A DNA stretch of 64,000 nucleotides, taken from positions 3,301,700-3,365,699 of the forward strand of contig NC_030857.1 of NCBI RefSeq assembly GCF_000208745.1, given 5' to 3'. Below, in pieces: positions 11,635 to 24,700 of the stretch. Source of the stretch: Theobroma cacao. Its lineage: Eukaryota > Streptophyta > Magnoliopsida > Malvales > Malvaceae. Positions within the stretch are counted from its first letter, which is position 1, and each line of letters starts with the position of its first letter. Below the pieces are notes generated by a model, which was not told the DNA's origin, did no database searches, and was given only the letters and a program-made list of their open reading frames with translations. A program made the position numbers and the translations under genes.

Positions 11635-14600
11635 TTTATTTTTTGAAACTCATAATGGATTTGAGTGGTTACTTAAGGTGAAAACCACTTTGTGTTGTTT
11701 GGAGAAAAAAAATAAATTTTAAGGGTGTGGTATGTGGCATTTTTATTATAAATTAAGTATAATGGTGCCAATATGTGAATCTTATATTGTTTTATGGTGC
11801 GTTCCTATAATTTAATCAAAGGTATTATGGTTCAAAATACATAATGATATATTTGTTATGGCATTCTTAATGTGTAATAAAGACACAATGGTGCTTATGT
11901 AACATAGACTTTATGTAATAATTTGACATTTCAATTGTACATTAATGAACAATGATGTCAATTGAGAATTTTGTTTTTTTAATCATGACCATATGAAATT
12001 GTTTTATACTTACGATAGATTTGGTTGGTTAGTGACCTTAAAGGTGAGAACTACTTTGTGGTGTTTGAGAAATAAAAAATTGTAAAGTGTAAGCATGTGG
12101 CATTCCTATTATACATAAATGTATAATGGTGCCAATATGTGAATCTAGCATTTTGGTATATGGTGCATTCTTATTATTTAATCCAAGATATTTTGGTGCA
12201 AACTATATATTTAATATATTTGAAGTGGCATTCCTATTGTGTAATAAAGGCACAATGGTGCTTATATGAACATATAGTATCAATTGACAATTCCTTTTGT
12301 TTCATACTCATGATGGTTTTGGTTGATTACCTTAAGATGAGAACCACTTTGTGGTGTTTGAAGAAGCAAATAAACTATAAGGTATGGGCATGTGACATTT
12401 CTATTATACATTAAGGCATAATGGTGTCATTATATAAATCTAACATCTTTGTATATAGTGCATTCTTGTTTTACCATCGAGGGATAGTGGTGGGAAATAG
12501 ATATTTAATATATTTGACATGGCATTCCTATTGTGCAATAAAGGCACAATGGTGGTTATGTGAACATATATCTTTATGTGTTTATTAGACATTCCAATTG
12601 TACATTACGGTATAATGGTGTCTATATTGAGAATTTTGTTTTCTTAATCATGACCACATGGAATTGTTTCATACTTATGTTGGATTTGGTTGGTTAGTTA
12701 CCTTAAAGGTGAGAACTACTTTGTGGTGTTAGGAGAGTAAGCATATAGCATTCCTATTATATATTAAGGTATAATGGTATCAATATGTGAATTTAGCATC
12801 TTAGTATATGGTGCATTCTTATTATTTAATCTATGGTATTTTGGTGCAATATATTAATATATTTAAAGTGGCATTCCTATTGTGTAAAAAAGGCACAATG
12901 GTACTTATATGAATATATAATATCAATTGAGAATTCCTTTTGTTTCATACTTATGATGGATATGGTTGTTTACCTTAAAGTGAAAACTACTTCGTGGTAT
13001 TTGCAGAAGTAAATAAACTATTAGGTGTGGACATGTGACATTTTTATTATATATTAAGGTATAATGTTGCCAATATGTAAATATAATGTTTTTGTATATG
13101 GTGTATTCTTGTTTTACCATTGAAGGTATAATTGTGCGAAATAGATATTTAATATATTTGACATGACATTCCTATTGTGAAATAAAGACACAATGGTGCT
13201 TATTTGAGCATATACATTTATGTGTTAATTTGACATTCCGATTGCATGTTAAGGTACAATGGTGTCAATTGAGAATTTCGTTTTTTTTAATCGTGACCAT
13301 ATGGAATTGTTTCATATTTATGATGGATTTGGTTGGTTAGTTACCTTAAAGGTGAGAACTTCATTGTGGTGTTTGAAAAATAGAAAAACATTAAGGTGTA
13401 AGCATGTGGCATTCCTATTATATATTAAGGTATATGGTGCATTCTTATTATTAAATCTAAGGTATTTTGGTGCAAAATAAATATTTAATATTTTGGTGCA
13501 AACTATATATTTAATATATTTAAAATGACATTCCTATTGTGTAATAAAAGCACAATGATGCTTATATGAATATATAATATTAATTGAGAATTCCTGTTGT
13601 TTCATACTTATGATGGATTTGGTTGTTTACCTTAAGGTGAGAACCACTTTATAATATTTGCAGAGGTAAATAAACTATAAGGTGTAGACATGTGGCATTC
13701 GTATTATATATTAAGATATAGTGGTACCGATATGTAAATCTAATATCTTTGTATATGGTACTTTCTTGTTTTAGTATTAAAGGTATAATGGTGCTAAATA
13801 GATATTTAATATATTTGACATGACACTCCTATCATGAAATAAAGGCACAATGGTGCTTATTTGAGCATATATCTTTATGTTTTAATTTGACATTTGGATT
13901 GCACATTAAGGTAGAATGGCGTCAATTGAAAATTTCATTTTTTTTAATCATGACCACATAAAATTGTTTCATACTTATGATGGATTTGGTTAGTTACTTG
14001 AAAGGTGAGAACTTCTTTGTGGTGTTTGGAGAAATAGAAAACCTTTAAGGTGTAGGCATATGGCATTTCTATTATATATTAAGGCATAATGGTGCCAATA
14101 TATGAATATAATATTTTGGTATATGGTGCATTATTGTTATTTAATCTAAGGTATTTTGGTGCAAAATAAATATATCTGAAGTGACATTCCTATTGTGTAA
14201 TAAAGCACAATGGTGCTTATGTGAATATGTAATATTAATTGTGAATTCTTTTTGTTTTATACTCATGATGAATTTGGTTGGTTACCTTAAGATGAGAACA
14301 CTTTGTGGTGTTTGGAGAAGTAAAGAAATTATAAGGTGTAGATATGTAGCATTCATATTATATATTAACGTATAATAGTATCGATATGTAAATTTAACAT
14401 CTTTGGATATGATGCATTCTTGTTTTACCATTGAAGGTATAACAGTGCGAAATAGATATTTAATATATTTGATTTAACATTCCTATTGTGCAATAAAGGC
14501 ATAATGGTCCTTATGTGAACATATGTCTTTATATGTTAATTTGACATTTTGATTATACATTAAGGTATAATAATATCAATTGAAAATTTCATTTTTTAAT

Positions 14601-16192
14601 CATGACCACATGAAACTGTTTTACACTTATGATGGATTTGGTTGGTTAGTTACCTTAAAGGTGATAACTACTTTGTTGTGTTCAAAAAAATAAAAAAAAT
14701 TAAGGTGTAGGCATGTGACATTCTTATTATATATCAATATATAATAGTGCCAATATGTGAATTTAGCATCTTGGTATATGGTGATTCTTATTATTTAATC
14801 CAAAGTATTTTGGTGCAAAATAGATATTTAATATATTTAAAGTGGCATTCCTATTGTGTAATAAAAGAACAGTGGTGCTTATGTGAACTTATTGTATCAA
14901 TTAAGAATTCCTTTTGTTTCATACTCAACATGGATTTGGTTGGTTACCTTAACGTGAGAATCATTTTGAAGTGTTTAGGGAAGTAAATAAACTATAAGAT
15001 GTGGATATGTGATATTTCTATTATACATTAAGGTATAATGGTGTCAATATGTGAATCTAATATCTTGGTATATGGTGCATTCTTATTATTTAATTCAAGG
15101 TATTTTGGTGGAAGATAGATATTTAATTAATTTAAAGTGGCATTCCTATTATATAATAAAGGCACAATGGTACTTATGTGAATATATAGTATCAATTAAG
15201 AATTCTTTTTGTTTCATGCTCATGATGGATTTGGTTGATTACCTTAATGTGAGAACCATTTTGTGGTGTTTAGAGAAGTAAGAAAACTTTAAGGTGTGGG
15301 CATGTTGTAATCTTATTATACATTAAGGTATAATAGTGACAATATGTAAATCTAATATATTTATATATGGTGCATTTTTGTTTTACCATCGAAGGTATAA
15401 TAGTGCGAAATAGATATTTAATATATTTGACATGACATTCATATTTCGCAATAAAGATATAATGATGCTTATGTGAACATATATCTTTATGTGTTAATTT
15501 AATATTCTGATTTTACATTAAGGTACAATAGTCTTAATAAAAAATTTTATTTTTTAATCATGACCACATGGAATTGATTCATACTTACATGGATTTGGTT
15601 GGTTAGTTACCTTAAAGGTGATAACGATTTTATGGTGTTTGGAGAAATAGAATAACTTTCAGGTGTAGGCATGTGGTATTCCTATTATATATTAAGGTAT
15701 AATGGTGTCAAAGTGTGAATTTAGGATCATGGTATATGATGCATTCTTATTATTTTATCTAAGGTATTTTGGTGCAAAATAAATATTTAATATATTTGAA
15801 GTAGTATTCTTATTGTGTAATAAAGGCACAATGGTGCTTATGTGAACATATAAATATCAATTGATAATTCTTTTTGTTTCATACTAATAATGGATTTTTT
15901 TTTTGTTACCTCAAGGTGAGAATCACTTTATGGTGTTTGGAGAAATAAAGAAACTATAAGGTATGAGTTATGTGGCATTCCTATTATATATTAAGGTATA
16001 ATGGTATCGATATGTAAATCTAACATCTTTGTATATAGTGTATTTTTTTTTACTATCAAATGTATAATGGTGCGAAATATATATTTAATATATTTGACAT
16101 GACATTTTATTGTGCAATTAAGACACGATGGTGTTTATGTGACCATATACCTTTATGAGCACAATGGTGCTTATGTGAGCATGCATCTTTAT
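11635..16192. repeat. Higher-order satellite array, ~655-bp dimer of two monomer types
   Basis: A core close to GGATTTGGTTGGTTACCTTA followed by GTGAGAACCACTTTGTGGTG recurs 14 times, at about 11657, 12017, 12315, 12682, 12958, 13325, 13615, 13982, 14270, 14634, 14932, 15227, 15591 and 15892. The spacing alternates between long (360-367) and short (276-301). Cores at the end of a long interval (type A) carry an extra GGTTAGTTACC; the others are type B. Between cores lies a ~64-bp sub-unit, roughly GCATTCCTATTATATATTAA then GGTATAATGGTGC, three times in short intervals and four times in long ones. The array is flanked by the head and tail of the synthetase pseudogene. Open frames inside it are by-products of the repeat. 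Confidence 0.93.
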
Positions 16193-16840
16193 ATGAGCTA
16201 GTACAACCCCTTGATAATTTTTTTAATCAAACACTTGTGACGTCGCATTATAATTGCATCATTAATAATTTTATGGCTCATTAATAGAAATAATAAATTT
16301 ATTAATTAGCTTGTTTAATATAGTTGTATGAACTTGTTTGTAAGCTTGTTCCATGGGACTAAATGATATGAAAAGGACTTTTCTTATTATTGGCCAGTTT
16401 GCATTTGTCTTTACTCTTTAGGCTTAGAAATTTGTGATTTCAACTTTCAAATTCTTTAATGGTATTTTAAATGAAGATTTGGAATTTTAATTTCCTTTAT
16501 CATATAAAAGTTTAAGTTTTATGCACAAATTCAAGGTATACGGTTAATCAAAGCTTATTTTCTTTCAATAATTTTTTTTTTTTTAAAAAACAAAGTAAGC
16601 TTGAAATAAAATAACTTCGTTTGAACTCAACTTTTTAACTTAAACAAGTGTGAGCAGCCTCGGGTGCTGGATTAAGATCAGTTTATTTACAGTCTTGAGT
16701 GAAAACTTGAGGAATGTGTAGAGCTTGTTTCAATTAACATTGTATCAAATCAAATACTCTTCACTCTGTATTTGAGTTGTACAAGTTCTTCGGCCCCATC
16801 CCAATTGGAAATGATTTACTAATATGTCTTCTATGTGCAG
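16193..16840. other. Spacer between satellite and synthetase tail
   Basis: This is non-repetitive AT-rich sequence ending in a splice-acceptor-like stretch (CTATGTGCAG) just before the synthetase C-terminal fragment. It may be what is left of the last intron of the dead gene. Nothing else is seen. Confidence 0.5.
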
Positions 16841-16912
16841 GAAGATGAGAAACAATTAGAAAGAGCAAGCTTTCTTTGCTTGAGAAAATTGCAGACCTCC
16901 CAAAAGGGTTTT
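16841..16912 (+). pseudogene. Glycyl-tRNA synthetase pseudogene, C-terminal exon remnant
   Basis: After an acceptor-like CAG the sequence reads EDEK and then, with one frameshift, IRKSKLSLLEKIADLPKG. This matches the extreme C-terminus of the organellar glycyl-tRNA synthetase (family: ERxRKNRLALLKKIADLPKG). The following LSVLPGF-type ending is lost. It has the same strand and order as the 5' fragments at 9594-11214, so head and tail of one dead gene flank the satellite and the catalytic and tRNA-binding middle is gone. Confidence 0.75.
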
Positions 16913-18779
16913 GCCAAAGTCCATGGCATGATTTTGTACTCCTCAATATCCCTTCCTACCCTTCCTATTCCTGCTGCTGCCGCCATGGAAATAGTTTGTC
17001 TGATGAATCGACCAACCTCAGGTCGGACTTCATTTCTCTGTTTCATTGCTTCTGAATGTCATCTTTCACCGTTTTGTTAACTACTAGTATTTTGTATTTT
17101 CAAAACATACCACTCTTATTAATATATCGAAGCAAAATGAGATCCAAAAGTACAATTAACTAATATATATGTTAAACACTTGCATAATTTAAATTTTTGT
17201 GCATAAATCAATGTGTTGTGAACCTTTTCAGGGCAATTCAGGGGAATTGAAGTGCCTTCCCCCCAAAGTTTGTTTACCCACTTCTTTATCCTTTGGGATT
17301 AATCTATAACTGATTTTTTTTTTTCAGTTTTTTTTCCAATTTATCTCATCATGATCAAACATTATCTTTATCTCTTATCCCCCTTTTACCACAACTTTCA
17401 TCATGTTTTGCTTTGCTAATTGCTATGATAGTCTTGCCAAAAAAGAGGGAGGCCCACTTTAGAAAAGCCGTTAACCGTTTTGTTTGGGTATTTGAGAGTC
17501 CAAATCTCAAAACTGAAAATCTAGCCGCCACTTTGATTTGAATGAAATGGGCTGGGCCTTAGCGTCAAACCAATTCTTTCGGACAAATCCATTTTCGAAA
17601 TCAAACTAGCTTTTTGTGCATAAAGTTTAGGTTAATTGGCTTATATTTTATAACTGCTGTATTTTGATTACTATTAATTTAATCACATTTCATTTCAATA
17701 AGTGAATAATATTTGAATAATCATGTTTTAATGTGATAATAATCACACAATTTATGTATATCTTTAATGAATATTTGTATCTTCATTTTCTGCGAATAAT
17801 CATTGAGTAATTATCTTTATCCTATAAATATAATTATTTCTCTTCTAGACTTAAATTGTGTTCACTCTAGAATAAGATTATGACCGTTTCTATTATTTAG
17901 ATTTAAAAGATTAGGAATATAAAAAAGGGCAGTTTGTAATTTGTTAGAATGTCTCGTACTTTATTTGATATAACGAATATTTTATCGAATAGTATTAAAT
18001 AATAAAAAATACATTGTGAGAAAAATCAAATAATTATTTTTGTATCACTAATTGAAAAAAACAAAGCCTTTCGTTTTAGTTATAAATTCAACTAATGAAA
18101 TCTCATTTTATTAAGTTGACTTTTGTTCACTTTTTCCTTCAACCAAAAAGGAAAATACAAAAGAAATAGTGAAATACAAGAAAATACAAAGAGAAAAATA
18201 TTCGCAAATGTTTATTATGAGTACTTATTAGTCAATGATTTCAAATATAAGAAAAAACAGTTAGGAGTAGACCAAGGGCCAAGCTAACCACTCCTTCAGG
18301 CTTACAGGCAACCGCCCAATTTTAAGCCAAGGCTGTTTGGATGACGTTGCCTTATTTAAACAATCACGTGAAGGTCACGTGACCTCACCTCTCTATCTCT
18401 CATCAACATTTTGAATTCGGACCTGAGCGCCTTTTCTCAAATCCAGTTCAATTATTAAATGCTTAAAAAATTGCCCCCATTGTCCTCGATCGTTCAAATT
18501 CCCTGTCCCTCCTTTGTCTCTTCTAAAATTCAAATTCTAACGTCTAAGGATCCGAAAAGCAAAAAAAAAAAAAAACTCCATCTCCTTCAGGTATTCCCCT
18601 CTGAAATTAATCTTTTTGTCTTCATTTTCGTTTCGCATAATCTCCTCAGCTCAAGGATTTCATATCTGATGCATTTGATTTTGAGTGATTTAAAAGATGT
18701 TTTGATGGTTTGATTATTTTCTTTTTCTTGATTTAGGGTTTTAGGTATCGTTTTAGATTTGGATCGCATCATATAGGAG
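16913..18779. other. Intergenic region and KIN-4C promoter/5' UTR
   Basis: This is spacer with no recognisable gene. The last few hundred bases are the promoter and 5' UTR of the kinesin gene, including a GCAAAAAAAAAAAAAAC tract near 18560. A likely UTR intron (GTATTCCCC at 18591 to a TTTAG acceptor before 18736) precedes the ATG. Confidence 0.55.
18365..18381 (+). promoter_or_regulatory. Pair of G-box (CACGTG) motifs upstream of KIN-4C
   Basis: Two perfect CACGTG palindromes start at 18365 and 18376, 11 bp apart (about one helical turn) and roughly 400 bp before the kinesin ATG. G-boxes are known binding sites for plant bZIP and bHLH factors. That they regulate this gene is inference. Confidence 0.5.
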
Positions 18780-21700
18780 ATGGAGAACACGGAGTCCGTA
18801 AGAGTCGCCGTTAATATTCGACCGCTGATTACTACAGAGCTTCTCAATGGATGCACAGATTGCATCACCGTTGTTCCTGGCGAACCTCAGGTATTGTTAT
18901 TTTTTAAAATTTTCCGTGAATTTTTATTTTGAAATGAATATAGATGTTGATTTCTTAGCTTGATAGAGATTCTTTTTTAATTTTTTTTATTGTTACAATT
19001 ACAGGTTCAGATTGGGTCACATGCTTTTACCTATGATTATGTTTATGGGGGAGGGGGATCGCCATCTTCAGTGATTTATGATGATTGCGTTGCTCCCCTT
19101 GTTGATGCAATTTTTCATGGTTATAATGCTACTGTACTTGCATATGGTCAGGTTAGTTTTATTATGTTCTAGTGAGTTCTTATTTTTCCTTTTAAATTAT
19201 TAATTTCCTTTTATTTTTTATAAATTTTTATAATCGACTAACTATGTTATTATATTTTTGTGTCTTTAAGACTGGGTCTGGTAAAACATATACTATGGGA
19301 ACCAACTATACTGGGGAAGGAGGTAATGGTGGCATTATTCCTAAGGTTATGGAAACTATATTTAAACGAGTCGAGGCAACGAAACACTCCACGGAATTTT
19401 TGATAAGAGTATCATTTATTGAGGTAATTTAGTTTGATGAAAATAAATACTTATTTTTCTTAGTGATCAGGTAATGTGCTTATATATGTTATTCGGAATT
19501 GACAGATTTTTAAGGAAGAAGTGTTCGACTTACTTGACTCAAATCCAGCTGCTTTGTCTAAAGTTGAAGGGGCGTCTCTTGCAAAGCCCACAGCTCCTGG
19601 AAGACTTCCAATTCAAATTAGAGAAACAGTAAATGGAGGGATAACACTTGCTGGGGTGACTGAGGCAGAAGTTGCGATGAAAGAAGAGATGGCATCTTAC
19701 TTGTTACGAGGTTCTTTATCTCGAGCTACAGGGAGTACCAATATGAATAGCCAATCAAGGTGAGCTTTTTTTGAAGCTATATGTTTTAGCAGTCGTTGCC
19801 TTTTGTTTTTTGTTTGCCACAATTAGTATTCTTTTTAAAATACTATGTTCATTTGTTATAAAAGCATTTTTTTTTGGAGTAATAAAAGATACAAACAAGT
19901 TGTTCAATTGGCTTTTGGGTTGCTTTACTTAATTTTTTAAATAAGGATAGAAAAATCTTCTGTTTACATGTTAAATGCAATAGATTTGTAAGGTTTACAT
20001 AATTATTTATCATGTAATTCTCTTATATTATGTAAACTTGTGCTTATGTCAAGTGCAATGTTCATTACACCATTTCCAGTCGTTCACATGCCATCTTTAC
20101 AATAACTGTGGAGCAAAAGAAGATTGCCAGCTGCCCAAACGGGGTAATCAATGATGACATCGGTGATGATATCTTATGTGCAAAGCTGCATTTGGTGGAC
20201 CTTGCTGGATCAGAACGTGCAAAAAGAACAGGTGCTGATGGCATGCGCTTCAAAGAAGGTATTTTTTTGATTTTCTGATTTTCAAAGCCTCATGGACTAA
20301 AATAGTGATAAATTCTAATAGTAAGCCGCAAACATGAAACATTATGCTTTATGTTATCTAAAAATTTGATATTTTGTTGTTGCAGGTATTCATATAAATA
20401 AGGGTCTACTAGCTCTGGGGAATGTGATTAGTGCCTTAGGAGATGAGAAGAAGAGAAAAGAAGGAGGACATGTTCCATATCGTGATAGCAAGTTGACTCG
20501 CTTGTTACAGGCATGTTTTGACTTTCTGGATATTTATGAACAACCATTTCTATTAGTTGATTAATAGGATGCTTTCATTGCATTGAAGTAGACTATTCAG
20601 AAAAATTAGAACAGCATAAATCAAATTGCTATTGATCAGTTGTCAAGTTCTTTTAGGTTTAATACATTAAAATATATAATTAGTGTGCAATGCAGAGACT
20701 ATTTGTTAAGCACTGAACCAATGAGAAGTGAGCTCATTACTTACTTCACATTTTAAAATGTAAAAACATTTATAGCTAGAAAATAGATGTCACCTACATC
20801 AGGCAAAAGGAGAACAAGTTCAGTATTCTTTTCTAAAACATTTACTTGGATGTGGTGATATTTATGTTTCTTTTGGGTTTGCAATTAAAATAGTTTTAAA
20901 TGTATTGGCTATAGTTCTCCTTGTTTCGGAATTTAAGTTTGCTGATGGAGATTTAAATTCTCAGGATTCTCTTGGAGGAAACAGCAAAACAGTGATGATT
21001 GGTAACTTTTTATATATTTGAGAGAACCAAATAGTTGTGTTATTGTTATCATTTCTTGCACCCAAGTTTCTGCTATAAATATCTGAGTATGCATATGTAT
21101 GATTTTCTATATCTTATTGAAGCTTGTGTTAGTCCGGCTGACACCAATGCTGAAGAAACCCTAAACACTTTGAAGTATGCCAATCGTGCTCGAAACATTC
21201 AGAACAAGGCAGTTGTAAGATACTTGTTTAGCATACTTGCAAGAAGTAAAGTTCTTCACGAAGCATTATAATTCTTGTTCTGACTACTTCATCCCTTATA
21301 CTTGATTAGATAAACCGCGATCCAATGGCAGCTCAGTTGCAAAGAATGCGGAGCCAAATTGAGCAATTGCAAGCTGAACTTTTGTTTTATCGTGGTGATG
21401 GCAATGGGTCATTTGATGAACTTCAGGTTACTCTTTTGTATAGAGAAGTGCAAACACATTCTTTGACTTTCTTACCTTAGTTGCTTAAAATAAGGCCTTT
21501 TTTTGTGATTCCAGATTCTCAAGCATAAAGTATCTTTACTTGAAGCGAGCAATGCAGAGCTACAGCGGGAGCTTCATGAACGTAGACTCACTAGTGAACA
21601 ATTAGCCCAACGTGCACTTGATGCTCAGGTGTTTTTCTATTTTTTTGTCTTCAATTGTTTAGGTTTTATAAAATTCCTTTTTACTGGTCAATGGCAACCA

Positions 21701-24700
21701 ATCTCATGTGTATATAATATTTCAGGTTGAGAAAGACAAACTGATGATGCAAATTGAATCAGTTCGTAACGGTAAATCGTGGGATGAGATTGACTCTAAT
21801 CAAAATCAGGTTAGGTCTTTGCCTAGTTAGTGAATCTAGCAGTTGATAAATATAATCTTTAATTGGCAAGTGCTTTTGCATTATTGCAGGATTTTGATTT
21901 GATGAAAACTTATGTGTTGAAAATTCAAGAGTTAGAAGGAGAATTGATACGTTTGAAAAGCTTAAACAGCTCAAAACGTAGTCGTTTTTCTGATTGTGCT
22001 GATTCTGATGATGATGGAACCTCAAAAAATTCATTATTTTCTTCTGGAAATGATTATTCATCTTCAGGTAAATTAGGATAGTGAACTCATTAACTATTTG
22101 ATACCATGTTAGATGCTAACTCCTTTTGTTTGATAACATTTTTCTGTCTGTTGATTCTAAGATGTTTTAAATAGTTATTACAATTTTAGGAAAGTAAAAT
22201 ACATATAATTGTCAACTCTCCAAAGTTATTCTTAATAGCTCTCTATAATCTTTTGTCTTGCTTGCAAAATTTCATGTGCAGGTTTGTATAAGAACCTCAT
22301 TAAGGACTAATTTTGATGCTTTTGATGCATTGATGCGCGTCACATCATATTGGCATCCTCGTGATTATTGTTTAGGGTGCATGTATAGTTAACTTAATTC
22401 TGATATGAGATGACGTCATTTAAGCCTTTTACATTTCTATCTTTTCATCTCTGTTAATCTTCCAATCTCTATTCAACTTTTTAAGATCTTATCATAGAAC
22501 AATAGCAGATAAGAGTATTCTTTCTTCATATGCAGATGAGATTGAGGATAATGAAAAGGAGCTGGAGCATTCCTCTCTCCAAGAAAAATTGGACAAGGAA
22601 CTTAAGGAATTGGACAAAAAACTTGAACAGAAAGAGGTATATGTTGCTTAGGTCATTAAGTGAAAATCTTAATTTGGCTACCCAGTGTCTTTTTTCATTT
22701 TACATTTCTGCTAGGGGTTCAAGAATATTTGTCAGTGAAACATTTACAGTCATTTTTAGTCTGTGGTGCCTGCCTCTATGGAGGCAGAACCATCAGAAGC
22801 TGGAAATAGTTATTACTACAACTTTTATGTGAAACAGTTGTTCAGATGTTTATGTTATCCTGCAAATGCAGCATCTTTATTTTCTGACCATCTGGTTTCA
22901 CCTTTTTCTTTACTTGCTATTTCATTTTCTTTATTTTCCTAACTGCTTTTGATTTGTTTAAGGCTGAAATGAAGCATTTTTCAAGTGCTGACACCTCAGT
23001 TCTAAAACAACATTATGAGAAGAAAGTTAATGAGTTAGAACAAGAAAAAAGGGTTCTGCAGGTTAGTCTCCTATTCAAAGCTTTTTTGTTATATTGTGAT
23101 TAGTGTCATTCTAGTATATTAATTCATTTCTTTTAATTTGTCAATTGACAGAAAGAAATTGAAGAGCTGAGACATAATCTTGCCAGCATATCTTCTACTT
23201 CTGATGACGGTGCTCAAAAGTTAAAGGAAGAATACCTTCAGAAGTTGAATGTCCTTGAGGCACAGGTGAGTTTTGAATTTTCTTGCTCCTGTCAACAACA
23301 GCTATCAGAGTCTAGATTAATATTCTGCTTTGCAGGTTGCGGAGTTGAAGAAGAAGCAAGATGCTCAAGCTCAACTTTTGAGACAAAAACAGAAAAGTGA
23401 TGAGGCAGCAAGGCGACTCCAGGATGAGATTCAGAGAATCAAATCTCAGAAGGTGAATCCCACATTCTCCAATTTTCATCTTAAAAACTGCAATTGGTTT
23501 TGCAAAATAGGGATTGGATTCTTGCTTACCATACCAATGCAAATGTCCATTTTTTTAGGTTCAACTGCAACATAAGATCAAGCAAGAATCTGAGCAATTT
23601 AGGTTATGGAAAGCATCACGAGAGAAAGAGGTGCTTCAGGTACAAGCAAATATAAGATTAAATGCATGGTTTTGTTATGTAATAGATATTTTTTATTTGC
23701 AATACCTCTTTAAGGTCTACACAGGCTATGTCATGAATTTTTGGCATTTGGTGTCAGGCATACGATCTGAATAGTAATCATTTGATAATTGATAATAGTC
23801 GATAAGTGTTGTTGTGACTCTGATACCAGATTATACTCCACTTTGCCAAGTCATATTAGTTTGAAATCTAAAATATTGGTATCACTTGAGCAGTAAGAGT
23901 GGGATGGCGTACGGGTAGAGATCTAAGGTTCAAGCCATACCGCTCCCTCTTGTACCAAAAGAAATCTAAAATAGTTCTTCTGTAATAGTAGCTGCTATCA
24001 AATGTATAAGAAAGGGAATGCATTTGTTACTTGTTTCATAGAAAGGCATAAATGCGATCAAATGACTTGTCGTTAGCAGAAATTTAGTGTTATTACTTGT
24101 TACGTAGAAAGGCATAAATGTGAATTCAAATGAGTGTGATTTCTTTTTTCAAAATTCGAGAGTTGTATAGTTTAGATAATTTTAGCAACAAAATGTTTTG
24201 TTAACGCATATATCGTCTTTTTTTCTTGATAACTAGCTTAAGAAAGAGGGAAGGAGAAATGAGTATGAGATGCACAAGCTCTTAGCTCTGAATCAGAGGC
24301 AAAAAATGGTAATTTTTATTTTTACATGGAATGCTTTGATCTTCCTTAATCTAAGGAACTGTTCTCACTCTTGGCATATGCATCTTAGGTTTTGCAAAGA
24401 AAGACTGAAGAGGCTGCTATGGCTACGAAAAGGCTAAAGGAGCTTCTAGAATCTCGAAAAGCTTCAACACGTGAAGCTTCCAGTTAGGAGCTCTTTTGTG
24501 TCATGCAGTTTTTCTTGTTTTTTTTGTAATTATAACTCAATGATAATATTATCTTTGATATGCAGGTGCTGGAAATGGCAATGGTGCTGGATTTCAGGTA
24601 TTTACAAGTGCAAAAAGATTAACTAGTTTGTTTTGGAATTGCATAGACCAAATAGTTTTGATCTAATATCCTTTTTGAATTGCCATGATAGGGGCTATGT

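Noticed and set aside
11323..15281. Plus-strand frames of 60-91 codons repeated through the satellite
   Set aside because: They are the same satellite unit read in one frame, with Cys/Tyr/Ile-rich composition and no family resemblance; by-products of the repeat.
17460..17490. Two CCGTT words (mitosis-specific MSA-like) upstream of KIN-4C
   Set aside because: The motif is short and lies about 1.3 kb from the ATG; too common to support M-phase control.
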